A DNA stretch of 64,000 nucleotides from the NCBI GenBank assembly GCA_045119215.1, contig JBGVDD010000055.1:60480-124479 (forward strand), written 5' to 3'. The notes under the pieces were generated by a model that was given only the letters and a program-made list of their open reading frames with translations, made no database searches and was not told the origin of the DNA. This document shows positions 8,575-18,200 of this stretch, in pieces. The DNA is from RUG11237 sp045119215. Lineage in GTDB: Bacteria > Bacillota > Clostridia > Lachnospirales > Lachnospiraceae. The position numbers and the translations under genes were made by a program. The first letter of the stretch is position 1. Every line of letters begins with the position of its first letter.

Positions 8575-8599
8575 AAGACATGCGTTTCCACATGTCTTT
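8575..8599 (-). terminator. Hairpin downstream of the SH3 gene
   Basis: AAAGACATG (8575-8583) pairs with CATGTCTTT (8591-8599). The following T-run on the minus strand is short, so termination strength is uncertain. It lies between the SH3-protein stop and the pseudouridine synthase start. Confidence 0.45.
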
Positions 8600-8652
8600 C
8601 GTACAGACTCATATTTTATTCGCATCTGTTCAGAACCACTGAATAGTTACTG

Positions 8653-9951
8653 TTATTCTAAAAATTCTGATTTAATATAACCTGTTTCTCCATTATAATC
8701 AATTTTGGTCCAACCATCCGCATATTCTTCAATCATGGAATAAGAATCTCCAACAAATGCGGTTCCAATCTTTTCTGACTCCTGGCTCATTCCCTTACGC
8801 ACATTCGCAGTCTCTTTTAATCTAACAGTGCCTTTCTTTGTGCTGGCAGACTCTGAAGCTTCTTCTGTAGCTGTTGCAGCTTCTGTTTGTGCTTCAGATG
8901 AATCAGTGGTCTCAGCTGCGGCTTCCTGTCCTTCATTTACTGTTCCAGATACAAATCTGTCATTCTTGGCAGCTTCCTTCACAAATTCTCCCTTTACATA
9001 TCCTTCCTGACCCTTGTAATTAATAAGAATCCATCCATCTTTTTCTCCAGTTTTCTCAGCAGTCTCTCCACCTGCTAGCTTACCAATTGGATCTGCCGTT
9101 TCAGAAGCATCATTACGCACATTTACGTTTTCCTTGGCCTCAACATAGGTTTTTTCCTGTGTTGAATCAGGTTTATTTTCTTCCTCTTTCTTTTCTGGTG
9201 TTTCTGTTGGTGAAGGAGCCTGGGTATTTTCTGCCTTCTGCGTATCTTGTTCCTGTGCTTCTCCTTCGTTCTTTGCAACCTGTGTAGATTTCTTTCCTAA
9301 TCCATCAACAAACTCTTTCAACTGTGCATCATCTGTCAGCGCCTGTTCATATCGTTTTTGTGATGCTTCAAACAAATCTGCCACTTCTTTATCTTCCACT
9401 ACCATATTCTGGATATATGCCTTCATCTTATCATCCAGTTTATTCTGTATAGCATATTTACCATCATCTTTGGTAACAATATAGAAGGATAAGACACCTG
9501 GTGCTGCAGTCTTCACATCAACAAACTTAATTTCGTAGCTGGCAAAAACCACATAACTTCCTTTTTCTTCTCCCTCCTTTGTATACAACACAATATTATT
9601 ATAACCTTCTGTATACTGGCTGGTCTTTTCTACTGTGGCAACCTCTTCCGCTTCCATCTGAACCAAAATTTCCTTCAAGGTGTCCACATCATTACTTGCC
9701 ATTGCATCAAAATATTTATATACTAATTTTTCTACTGAATCTGTCTCATCAGAATCTGTAGCAGTCTCCACCTTTTCTTTCCCTTTTTCTTCTTCCTTTC
9801 GCACTTTTGTGCTACTTGTCTCCACCTGCTGTTCTGCTTTTTTGCTGGGAGTCGTACTCTCCGACGACAGTTTTACCAATACTACAACCAAAACAATAAA
9901 GCCTAATCCATACAATATATATTTCCAATTATCTTTCAAAAACTTCTTCAT
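8653..9951 (-). CDS. Membrane-anchored protein with two SH3b domains
   Basis: A 432-residue protein with one N-terminal membrane segment (YILYGLGFIVLVVVLVKL) and an outward Ser/Thr/Glu-rich linker. A SnoaL/NTF2-like region (about 75-200) follows, then a second low-complexity linker and two bacterial SH3 domains (ENVNVRNDASETADPIGKL and ANVRKGMSQESEKIG, each ending in GYVKGEFV or GYIKSEFL). SH3b pairs usually bind peptidoglycan, so a cell-wall role is likely. The start is ATG 9951 behind GGAGGT; the upstream TTG lies inside that site. Confidence 0.82.
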   Translation of the reverse strand: MKKFLKDNWKYILYGLGFIVLVVVLVKLSSESTTPSKKAEQQVETSSTKVRKEEEKGKEKVETATDSDETDSVEKLVYKYFDAMASNDVDTLKEILVQMEAEEVATVEKTSQYTEGYNNIVLYTKEGEEKGSYVVFASYEIKFVDVKTAAPGVLSFYIVTKDDGKYAIQNKLDDKMKAYIQNMVVEDKEVADLFEASQKRYEQALTDDAQLKEFVDGLGKKSTQVAKNEGEAQEQDTQKAENTQAPSPTETPEKKEEENKPDSTQEKTYVEAKENVNVRNDASETADPIGKLAGGETAEKTGEKDGWILINYKGQEGYVKGEFVKEAAKNDRFVSGTVNEGQEAAAETTDSSEAQTEAATATEEASESASTKKGTVRLKETANVRKGMSQESEKIGTAFVGDSYSMIEEYADGWTKIDYNGETGYIKSEFLE

Positions 9952-10015
9952 TTTTACCTCCAAATCGTTTGGGTTTCTTACTTAATAAACTCTGGCTTCG
10001 CTGTTTTTTGCTTGA

Positions 10016-10088
10016 TGCGTCTGGAGGGATTCGAACCCCCGCCACACGGTACCGGAAACCGTTGCTCTATCCCCTGAGCTACAAACGC
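10016..10088 (-). tRNA. tRNA-Arg (anticodon CCG)
   Basis: A 73-nt cloverleaf reads on the minus strand with a GCGTTTG/CAGACGC acceptor stem, a D-arm around GCTCAGGGGATAGAGC, and an anticodon stem ACGGT/ACCGT with loop TTCCGGT, giving anticodon CCG (codon CGG). The T-arm is GGGGGTTCGAATCCCTC. The 3' CCA is not encoded. Confidence 0.95.
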
Positions 10089-10299
10089 ATTTCTTATAAG
10101 TCAAATCTAAATCACTATAACACAGCAAAAGATTTATTTCAAGTTTTTTTCAAACAAAGTTATAACAAAAGTTATTAATTTATCCAAATTATGCCATCAT
10201 TTACTATTAAATCCCGGGAAGTGTTTCTTAGGAACGTTTCTACTTTGCTTCAAAAAACACTCCACCAGGATGATTAGATAAATATAATATAATATTTTT

Positions 10300-11232
10300 T
10301 TAGTTAATGATACAAAATCCCTGCTGTGTTCTGGAATACAGGTAAACTTCATCAGATAGTACTTCCTCTTTTGGAACCTGGGTGGCATTTACCTCTCTAA
10401 CCATATCCTTAATATATTCTTTATCCATTCCTGCACTACGCGGAAGTAATATCAATTCATGTATACTGCTTGGTATAATATAAATATCTGAATTTAGCTG
10501 TTGCGCAAACATTTCCAATACATCTTCATACACCATACAGGCTGCACCAAATCTTTTTTCGTAATTTGTCAACACATACATGGGGAAACGTTCTTCCCTC
10601 CCTATCTGACACATACTGTCTAAAACTTCTCCTGCATACAAATCTCCTGAAGTTTCAAATAACTGCTGTAAAAGTTCTTCTACTGTATAAATTTTCGGTG
10701 GCAGAATCCGGCAGGTATTCTTTCCTGCCCACTGAAAGATTTCATCATGGGTAATCTCCCACATGCTTAAATGCTCATTACTTACTTTTACTGCCCCTTT
10801 TGTGTGATTATTCAATGCAATCTCCACATATGGTACAATGGCTAAGTCAAGGAAATCCATATACGGAGTGTCCTCCAACAATTCCAAATTCTTTTTTTTG
10901 TTCAACAGGCGATAAACCACCTTCTTTTTTATGTATTCTTTATCCTGAAATGCCTGAACAATCCATGTATTATCCAGTTTTTCTGCTTCATATACCCCCC
11001 ACACCTGTTCAATTATTTCTTTCATCTCCAAACCTTTCATGTAATCCTTGTAAAATTCTTCCATGAATATAGTTGGGGCAATACTTTCTCCCTTCCCCCG
11101 AAGGATAATTCCCGTTTTTTTCACCCCATTATTTTTAGGAATTACAACCACTGTTGTGTCCACCTCAGCTTCATGTCTTTTCTTTATTTCACTTTCCACC
11201 AAATTAGCAAAATCTAAAATACTTTCTTTCAT
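10300..11232 (-). CDS. DUF5688 family protein
   Basis: A 310-residue protein matching the uncharacterised DUF5688 family common in Lachnospiraceae. Recognisable features are the early VVVIPKNNGVKKTGIILRGKG, the IAPTIFMEEFYKDY segment, and the late VLTNYEKRFGAACMVYEDVLEMFA followed by YIIPSSIHELILLP. No signal peptide or membrane segment is seen. The start is ATG 11232 behind TTTGGAGGTAAAG, nearly the same ribosome-binding context as the SH3 gene. It is bounded upstream by a terminator and downstream by the tRNA, so it is probably monocistronic. Function unknown. Confidence 0.8.
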   Translation of the reverse strand: MKESILDFANLVESEIKKRHEAEVDTTVVVIPKNNGVKKTGIILRGKGESIAPTIFMEEFYKDYMKGLEMKEIIEQVWGVYEAEKLDNTWIVQAFQDKEYIKKKVVYRLLNKKKNLELLEDTPYMDFLDLAIVPYVEIALNNHTKGAVKVSNEHLSMWEITHDEIFQWAGKNTCRILPPKIYTVEELLQQLFETSGDLYAGEVLDSMCQIGREERFPMYVLTNYEKRFGAACMVYEDVLEMFAQQLNSDIYIIPSSIHELILLPRSAGMDKEYIKDMVREVNATQVPKEEVLSDEVYLYSRTQQGFCIIN

Positions 11233-11382
11233 CTTTACCTCCAAACTCTGGGGAAAATTGCACGATTGTGCTGAGTCCTTATGACAAAATAAATTATATC
11301 ATAGTTTTTTCACAAAATCCCTGTATTTATAGTTTTTTTATTTTTACCAGCATTTTGTATAAATCTGCCCCGAAAAATGTGC

Positions 11383-11428
11383 AAAAAAAGTACAAGGTAT
11401 CTTTTTTGCCAAAACCTTGTACTTTTTT
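11383..11428. terminator. Strong bidirectional terminator after aroK
   Basis: AAAAAAGTACAAGGT (to 11398) pairs with ACCTTGTACTTTTTT (11414-11428). The 15-bp stem has T-runs in both directions. It ends the leftward aroD-aroK transcript. Confidence 0.8.
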
Positions 11429-11460
11429 ACTTCTCTTTTTTACTTCTCTTCTTTACTTTT

Positions 11461-11970
11461 TTATATACCTATGGCACTTAAAATTTCGTCACAGATTTCA
11501 TCCACTGTTTTTCCATCTGTAGACACCATGATATCAGCAGCAGCCTGATACTTTTGCTGACGTTTCTCCATTAACTCCTGAATATATTCTACATTCATAT
11601 TTCCATTTAACACTGGTCTGTCAGTGCTATCCTTTACTCTCTCATACACAGTCTGGGGTGTTGCTGTCAGCCAGATAATCTTTCCCTGTCCTTTCATTAG
11701 CTCCACATTTTCATCTCTAAGCACTACTCCTCCGCCACAAGAGACAACCACTGGCTTTAAATCCTTAAACTTACGTAACATATTCGTCTCTATATTGCGA
11801 AAATGCTCCTCACCGTATGTAGCAAAAATGTCTGGTATACTCATACCCGCTTCTTCTGCAATTAATGCATCCATTTCAATCTGCTTTACTGACAGTCTTT
11901 TAGTCAACTTTGCTGCCACTGTGGACTTTCCACATCCCATAAAGCCGATTAACATAATATTCATGTCCAT
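11461..11970 (-). CDS. aroK: Shikimate kinase
   Basis: A 169-residue P-loop kinase that phosphorylates shikimate for chorismate synthesis. It has Walker A GFMGCGKST, the substrate-binding segment EEHFRNIE and the SCGGGVV motif. The lid arginine is in DSTDRPVL. Two ATGs lie 6 nt apart; the one at 11970 is preferred because GAAAGGA sits 8 nt before it and only 2 nt before the first. It follows aroD by 11-17 nt in a two-gene aromatic operon. Confidence 0.9.
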   Translation of the reverse strand: MDMNIMLIGFMGCGKSTVAAKLTKRLSVKQIEMDALIAEEAGMSIPDIFATYGEEHFRNIETNMLRKFKDLKPVVVSCGGGVVLRDENVELMKGQGKIIWLTATPQTVYERVKDSTDRPVLNGNMNVEYIQELMEKRQQKYQAAADIMVSTDGKTVDEICDEILSAIGI

Positions 11971-11987
11971 TTTCATTTTCCTTTCAT

Positions 11988-12740
11988 TTATCCTAATATT
12001 TCCAATATTTTTTTCAACTCTTCCAGTTTTATCTGTCCTGGAGCTGATGCCTTCATAAGACTTCCAAAAGTTATGGCAGAAGAAAAAGTCTGTCCACTAA
12101 TTCTACTCAGTTTTCCCAGCTGTCCCATAGACATGGTGACAACCGGCTTATTGGTGTGAGTCCTCATCTGCTGTGTAGCATCCAGCAATGTAAGTACATC
12201 CTTTCCATCCTGGGGCATAACGGCTATCTTTAAAATATCAGCCCCATATTCGTCCATGCACTTTAAGCGTTTTACGATTTCTTCTTTTTCAGGAGTACTG
12301 CAAAAATCATGATTTGAGCCTACTACTTTGCCACTTTCCTTGTGTATACGTTCTATAAATTCCAAAGTATCTAATTCTTTCATGAAAACCTCAACATCCA
12401 CAAGATCACTGAGTTTTGCTGCAGCCAGCACAGCCTGTTGATACTGCTGCAAACTTCCCGTGAATTCTCCACCCTCTTCCCGGGTTCTGATGGTAAACAA
12501 TAAGGGCTTTGTTTTTAAAATTTTCTGTAGCTTTTCAATCATTCCTATCACATTTTCATAGGTCAGCTCTTCTTCCCACAAATCAGCTCTCCATTCTACC
12601 AGATCTGCCACAGACTTTTCAATTTCTTGTGCCTCGTTTAGGATTCCTTCTTTTGTATCTGCTACAATGGGTACACATATTTTGGGACTCCCCGTTCCTA
12701 TTGTCACATTCTTGACTCTTACTTCCTGTATTGTTTTCAT
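11988..12740 (-). CDS. aroD: 3-dehydroquinate dehydratase, type I
   Basis: A 250-residue TIM-barrel enzyme converting 3-dehydroquinate to 3-dehydroshikimate through a Schiff base. The expected motifs are DLVEWRADLW, the His in VVGSNHDF, the lysine in ADILKIAVMP and SMGQLGKLSRISGQTFSSAITFG near the end. The start is ATG 12740 behind GAGGAG; a longer frame upstream has no site. It is followed directly by aroK. Confidence 0.93.
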   Translation of the reverse strand: MKTIQEVRVKNVTIGTGSPKICVPIVADTKEGILNEAQEIEKSVADLVEWRADLWEEELTYENVIGMIEKLQKILKTKPLLFTIRTREEGGEFTGSLQQYQQAVLAAAKLSDLVDVEVFMKELDTLEFIERIHKESGKVVGSNHDFCSTPEKEEIVKRLKCMDEYGADILKIAVMPQDGKDVLTLLDATQQMRTHTNKPVVTMSMGQLGKLSRISGQTFSSAITFGSLMKASAPGQIKLEELKKILEILG

Positions 12741-12783
12741 GTCTTTTCTCCTCGTAATTTTTATTCTATGCCCTATTTTTAAA

Positions 12784-13839
12784 CTATACGATTCCTGTTT
12801 TCCCTTCAATACACTGTTCTAAGGTAGTCTTTGCATACTTGAAACATTCTGTTATCTTTGGTGAAAAGGTTCCACACTGCCCATCCAAAATCATTCTGTA
12901 TGCAGTTTCTTTATCATAGGGCTTTTTATAAATTCTTTCACTGACTAATGCCTCATATACATCCACCAATGACACAATCTGGGCAGACAAAGGAATTTCA
13001 TCTCCCTTCAGACCATCCGGATACCCTTTCCCATCATATCTTTCATGATGGTAACGGCAAATATCATAACAAGCCTGATACTGTTCCTTGTCCTGCACAT
13101 CCACAACCATCTTTAAGATTTCACATCCTTTGCTGGTGTGGGTCATCATAACCTGACGTTCTTCTTCCGTTAGTCTTCCCGGCTTTAATAGTATCCTGTC
13201 AGGAACTGCAATTTTCCCAATATCATGGGTTGCGGAAGCACGGACTATAATCTCTACCTCCCCATCTGTAAGATGATCCTCCGGATACAACATCTGATAC
13301 ATCGCTGCCATAATCCTAGTCAGCTCTTTCACCCGTTTTACATGCAAACCGGTTTCCAGATTACGAAATTCCACCAGATTACTAATAGTTTCCAATAATT
13401 TCTCCTGAAAGTCTGCTAACTTTTTTTGCTCCTGGTTCAATTTTTCTTCCAAAGAATCCAGGTTTTCATGCATCTCTATAATAGATTCCACACGTTTTTT
13501 TACTATTTCACTCACAAAAGGCTTGCTTATGACTGCACTTGCCCCTAATTGATAACATGAAAGTTCAATTTTTTCATCATTTTGGGCGGTGATTAAAATT
13601 ACTGGTATCTTTTCTACTATTTTCCTGGAATGCAGAATCTGCATTACCTGATACCCGTTAAATACCGGCATTACAATATCCAGTAAAATCACTGCTATTT
13701 CATCCGCATATTTTCCAATTTTACGGACAGCCTCTTTTCCGTTTTCTGCTAAGAGAATCTCATATTCATCCTCAAACATCTTCCGTAGCAGTTCCCTGTT
13801 AAATTCTTCATCATCAACAATTAAAATAGTATTTCTCAC
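12784..13839 (-). CDS. Response regulator with HD-GYP output domain
   Basis: A 351-residue regulator. The receiver domain spans residues 1-120 with phospho-acceptor Asp54 in ILLDIVMP and the conserved Lys in ISKPF. A coiled-coil segment (about 125-150) leads to an HD-GYP phosphodiesterase domain: H205-D206 in ATHDIGKIAVPD and HHERYDGKGYPDG with G272-Y273-P274. HD-GYP domains degrade cyclic di-GMP, so this probably links a phosphorelay to c-di-GMP turnover. No histidine kinase lies nearby. Confidence 0.9.
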   Translation of the reverse strand: MRNTILIVDDEEFNRELLRKMFEDEYEILLAENGKEAVRKIGKYADEIAVILLDIVMPVFNGYQVMQILHSRKIVEKIPVILITAQNDEKIELSCYQLGASAVISKPFVSEIVKKRVESIIEMHENLDSLEEKLNQEQKKLADFQEKLLETISNLVEFRNLETGLHVKRVKELTRIMAAMYQMLYPEDHLTDGEVEIIVRASATHDIGKIAVPDRILLKPGRLTEEERQVMMTHTSKGCEILKMVVDVQDKEQYQACYDICRYHHERYDGKGYPDGLKGDEIPLSAQIVSLVDVYEALVSERIYKKPYDKETAYRMILDGQCGTFSPKITECFKYAKTTLEQCIEGKTGIV

Positions 13840-13919
13840 TATAGCATCCCCTCTGTACTTCTTATATTTTATGTATTTTCCCTTTAAGTGTATATCACTG
13901 TGTATTTAAAAACATTTTT

Positions 13920-13948
13920 ATTCTATCATAATTTTCTATTGTATTCAA
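13920..13948 (-). promoter_or_regulatory. Promoter of the HD-GYP gene
   Basis: On the minus strand TTGAAT (13943-13948) lies 17 bp from TAGAAT (13920-13925). The -10 sits inside one arm of an 11-bp inverted repeat (TTATTCTATCA 13918-13928, TGATAGAATAA 13962-13972). The other arm contains the same TAGAAT facing the M20 gene. Confidence 0.55.
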
Positions 13949-14021
13949 GATATCCTAAATGTGATAGAATAACTCTAAATAATTAATTATTATAGAGTAC
14001 TAGTATAAAAAGGAGCGTCCT

Positions 14022-15227
14022 ATGAAAAAATCAAACATCAATATTTTAGAATTATCCCAAGTCATAAAACAAGAGAGTTGTAAAATAAATCAGTATCTTC
14101 AAGACTGTTTTTTACATCTGCATCAAAATCCCGAATTAAGCTTTCAGGAATTTCAAACTAGTAGTTTCATTCAAAAAGAACTTACTTCCTTTGGTATTGA
14201 CATACAGAATATAGACAGTAATGTGGGAGTTGTAGGTCTTTTACAGGGAAAAAAAACAGGGCCTTGTGTAGCCCTAAGAGCCGATATTGATGCGCTTCCT
14301 ATTCAAGAACAAAGTTCCTGTACCTATCCATCCCAAAAGCAGGGCATTTTCCATGGTTGTGGTCACGATGCCCACACAACCTCCTTACTTGGTGCTGCAA
14401 AAATTTTGGCAAGCCTAAAAGACGAACTGTCCGGAACCATAAAATTCATCTTTCAACCAGCGGAAGAAGGTGCTGGTGGTGCTGTATATCTTACTCAAAA
14501 AGGCTGCATGGAACAGCCTAAAGTAGATGCAATATTTGGATTACATAATGCCCCTACTGTAGCATCCCATAAGCTTGGGTTAAAATCAGGAGGAATTATG
14601 GCAGCAGTCCACAAATTTACCGTCACCCTCACCGGTAAAGGTGGACATGGTGCAATTCCTGAAACTAACATAGATTCTATTGTGGCCGCTGCCGCCATGA
14701 TTCAAAGTCTTCAGACCATTACCAGCAGAAATGTGCCACCTTCGCAAGCTAGTGTGGTCTCTATCTGCAGCATACACGCCGGAGACGGTCTCACTTTTAA
14801 TGTAAATCCAGAAACCGTAACGTTTTGTGGCACCTGCCGATGCTATTCTAAAGAAATGGAAGCTTTAATTCAAAAACGTTTCTATGAAATTGTGGAAAAT
14901 ATAGCCTCTGCTTATCAAGTAAAGGCAAAGATTCAATACGAACAGCTCCATAGTGCCGTCATCAACGATGAAGAACTATATCACACTGCTGTTTCTGTAG
15001 CAAAAACTTTAGGCATTCCCTACGAATGTCCCATTCCTTCCACCGCCGGAGATGACTTTAGTACTTTTGCCCAATATGCACCTTCCTACTTTTACTGGCT
15101 TGGTAATTACCAGGAAGAAAAAGACACTATCTACCCCCTGCATAGTCCCAAATTTAAAATAGACACTGACACCTTAAGCCTTGGTGCCAGCGTCTATGCC
15201 ATGAGTGCAATAATGTACCTGATGTAA
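14022..15227 (+). CDS. M20 family amidohydrolase/peptidase
   Basis: A 401-residue metal-dependent amidohydrolase of the M20D (HipO/AbgB/IAA-amino-acid hydrolase) group. Zinc-binding and catalytic motifs are ALRADIDALPI, FHGCGHDAHTTSLLGAA and FQPAEEGAGGA. The lid domain follows (AAVHKFTVTLTGKGGHGAIPE), and the late AGDDFSTFA segment completes the metal site. It likely cleaves N-acyl amino acids or small peptides in the cytoplasm; the substrate is not readable. The start follows AAAAAGGAG. It is a lone plus-strand gene between minus-strand operons. Confidence 0.88.
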   Translation: MKKSNINILELSQVIKQESCKINQYLQDCFLHLHQNPELSFQEFQTSSFIQKELTSFGIDIQNIDSNVGVVGLLQGKKTGPCVALRADIDALPIQEQSSCTYPSQKQGIFHGCGHDAHTTSLLGAAKILASLKDELSGTIKFIFQPAEEGAGGAVYLTQKGCMEQPKVDAIFGLHNAPTVASHKLGLKSGGIMAAVHKFTVTLTGKGGHGAIPETNIDSIVAAAAMIQSLQTITSRNVPPSQASVVSICSIHAGDGLTFNVNPETVTFCGTCRCYSKEMEALIQKRFYEIVENIASAYQVKAKIQYEQLHSAVINDEELYHTAVSVAKTLGIPYECPIPSTAGDDFSTFAQYAPSYFYWLGNYQEEKDTIYPLHSPKFKIDTDTLSLGASVYAMSAIMYLM

Positions 15228-15277
15228 CTATCAACACAGGTTGATACGCGAATTCTGACTTTTGACCCTAAAGCACA

Positions 15278-18200
15278 CTATATCATATCAAATATAGATA
15301 ACTGGTTGGTTTCAGGCAGTCCTGACAAAATTCCTAAATCAGACATTAAATCAATTACCGTCTTACTCACCTTTGTTCTCTGTCTGAAATCATCCTTTGA
15401 TAAGAAGATTCCATCCTTTGCTGCCTCTTCCACTGCATCTGCCGCTTTATCTCCCAACCCTTCTATGGTGCTTAACGCCGGCATTAATTTGCCATCGATA
15501 ATCTGGAAATCTCGGGCTTTTGCCTTGTAAATATCCATGGTATGAAATTCAAAGCCTCGCGCGTACATTTCCTGTACAATCTTCATATCCTTTAGTGTAT
15601 CCTGTTCTTTTTTACTTAAGGTATCTTTTCTCTTTTGATAATCTGCAAGATAATAATTTAATTTTTCTTTTCCCTGACACATGATTTCATAGTTAAAAGC
15701 AGTGGCGCGAATACTAAAAAATGCTGCATAATACGCCAATGGATAATGAATCTTACAGTAAGCAATTCTCCAAGCCATAGTAACATAGGCAACTGCATGG
15801 GCTTTTGGAAACATGTACTTGATTTTCTTGCAGGACCAGATATACCAATCCGGTACCCCCTTTTCCTTCATAGCCTCTTCCCACTCTGGCTTTAATCCTT
15901 TCCCTTTACGGACACTTTCCATAATGGTAAATGACAGTTCACTCTCTACCCCTTGATAAATCAAAAAGGTCATAATGTCATCTCGAGTACAAATAGCTGT
16001 TGAAATGGTGGCTTTTCCCTCTTCTATTAAAGTCTGGGCATTCCCAAGCCAAACATCCGTACCGTGAGATAACCCGGAAATACGTACTAAGTCGGAAAAA
16101 GTCTGAGGTTTGGTATCCACCAACATCTGAATTACAAAATCAGTTCCAAATTCCGGAATCCCCAAGGAGCCTAAAGGGCATCCTCCAATATCCTCCGGCT
16201 GTATTTTTAAGGCACTGGTATTCTGAAATAAAGACATTACTTCTTTGCTGTCTAAGGGAATCTTCTTGGCATCAATTCCGGTAATATCTTCCAACATACG
16301 AATCATGGTAGGATCGTCGTGACCGAGAATATCAAGCTTTAATAAATTGTGGTCAATGGAGTGATAATCAAAATGGGTTGTGATAATATCCGTAGTCATA
16401 TCATTGGCGGGATGCTGTACCGGGGTAAAGGAATAAATCTCTTCTCCCAACGGAAGTACAATAATTCCCCCCGGGTGCTGTCCTGTAGTTCTTCGAACGC
16501 CCGTACATCCTTCAACAATTCTGGAAATTTCACAATTTCTCTTGTGCACACCTCGCTCTTCATAATAATTTTTCACATATCCAAAAGCAGTCTTGTCTGC
16601 CAGGGTACCAACCGTTCCTGCACGAAACGTTTGTCCATCTCCAAAGATTACTTCTGTATATCTATGGGCTTTTGACTGATAATCTCCTGAAAAATTCAAA
16701 TCAATATCCGGCTCCTTGTTTCCTTTAAATCCAAGGAAAGTTTCAAAAGGAATATCGAATCCTTCTTTGATTAACGGTGCTCCACATACAGGACAATTTC
16801 TATCCGGCATATCACATCCGGCGGCACCTGCACTGGCATATTTTTTTACTTCCTCTGAATCAAAATCACTATAATGACATTCTTTACATATATAATGGGG
16901 AGGAAGGGGATTTACTTCTGTAATTCCCGACATTGTGGCCACAAAAGAAGAACCAACCGAACCTCTGGAACCAACCAGATATCCATCTTCATTAGACTTC
17001 CATACTAATTTCTGAGCAATGATATACATCACCGCAAAACCATTGCTTATGATAGAATTTAACTCACGCTCCAAACGCTCTTTTACAATTTCCGGCAGGT
17101 CTTTGCCATAAATTTCCGTAGCCTTATCATAACAGATATTACGTAACATTTTATCCGAATCCGGTATCACTGGGGGACATTTATCCGGACGCACGGGAGA
17201 TATTTTTTCCACCATATCTGCTATTTTATTTGGATTGGTAATTACCACTTCCCTGGCTTTTTCTTCTCCCAGATACAAAAATTCATTCAACATTTCCTCG
17301 GTGGTTCTCAAAAATAACGGGGGCTGATTATCAGCATCCTTAAATCCTTTTCCTGCCATAATGATTCTTCGGTACACCTCATCCTCCGGATCCAAAAAAT
17401 GTACATCACAGGTAGCCACCACAGGTTTATTGAACTCCTCTCCCAGTCTGACAATCTTTCGATTTATTTCCTGCAAATCCTCTATGGTGTCCACAGGAGT
17501 TCGATCTGATTCCACCATAAACATATTATTTCCCAAGGGTTGAATCTCTAAATAATCGTAAAACTCTACCAACCTTGTAATTTCTTCCTGTGGTCGTCCA
17601 TTTAATATGGCTTGGTATAATTCTCCTGCTTCACAGGCTGATCCAATGATTAATCCCTCACAGTATTTTAAATATACTGATTTTGGTATTCTTGGTCTAC
17701 GATTATAATATTGTAAATGAGAATAAGAAATCAAACGATACAGATTAACTCTTCCCACCTCGTTTTTTGCAAGAATAATAGCATGATAGGTTGGTAGTTT
17801 TTTTATTCGTTTTTCTGACATTACAGATATGTTATTAATATCATCCAACACTCTTACATCTCGTTCTTGCAACATAGGAATAAACTTTACAAAAATCTCC
17901 GCAGTTGCCTGGGCATCATCCACTGCTCTATGATGGTTTTCCAAAGATACTCCCAGGGCTTTTGCCACCGCATCCAAGGTATGCTTATTTAATGCTGGCA
18001 GCAACATCCTTGCCAGCCCCACAGTATCAACCACAGTAAACTCCTGGGTTAAATTAAGATTGATACAATTCTGCTTAATAAAGCTCATATCAAACCCCGC
18101 GTTATGTGCCACCATAACAGAACCTTCACAAAACCTGAGAAATTCCGGCAGAATTTCTTGTATTTCTCTTGCATTTTCCACCATGCTGTCATTGATATGG

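Noticed and set aside
10197..10388. A 63-codon minus-strand frame overlapping the DUF5688 3' end
   Set aside because: It overlaps a conserved gene in another frame and has no plausible start.
13939..13970. Rightward promoter for the M20 gene using TTGTAT
   Set aside because: The spacing to TAGAAT is 20 bp, too long to be convincing.
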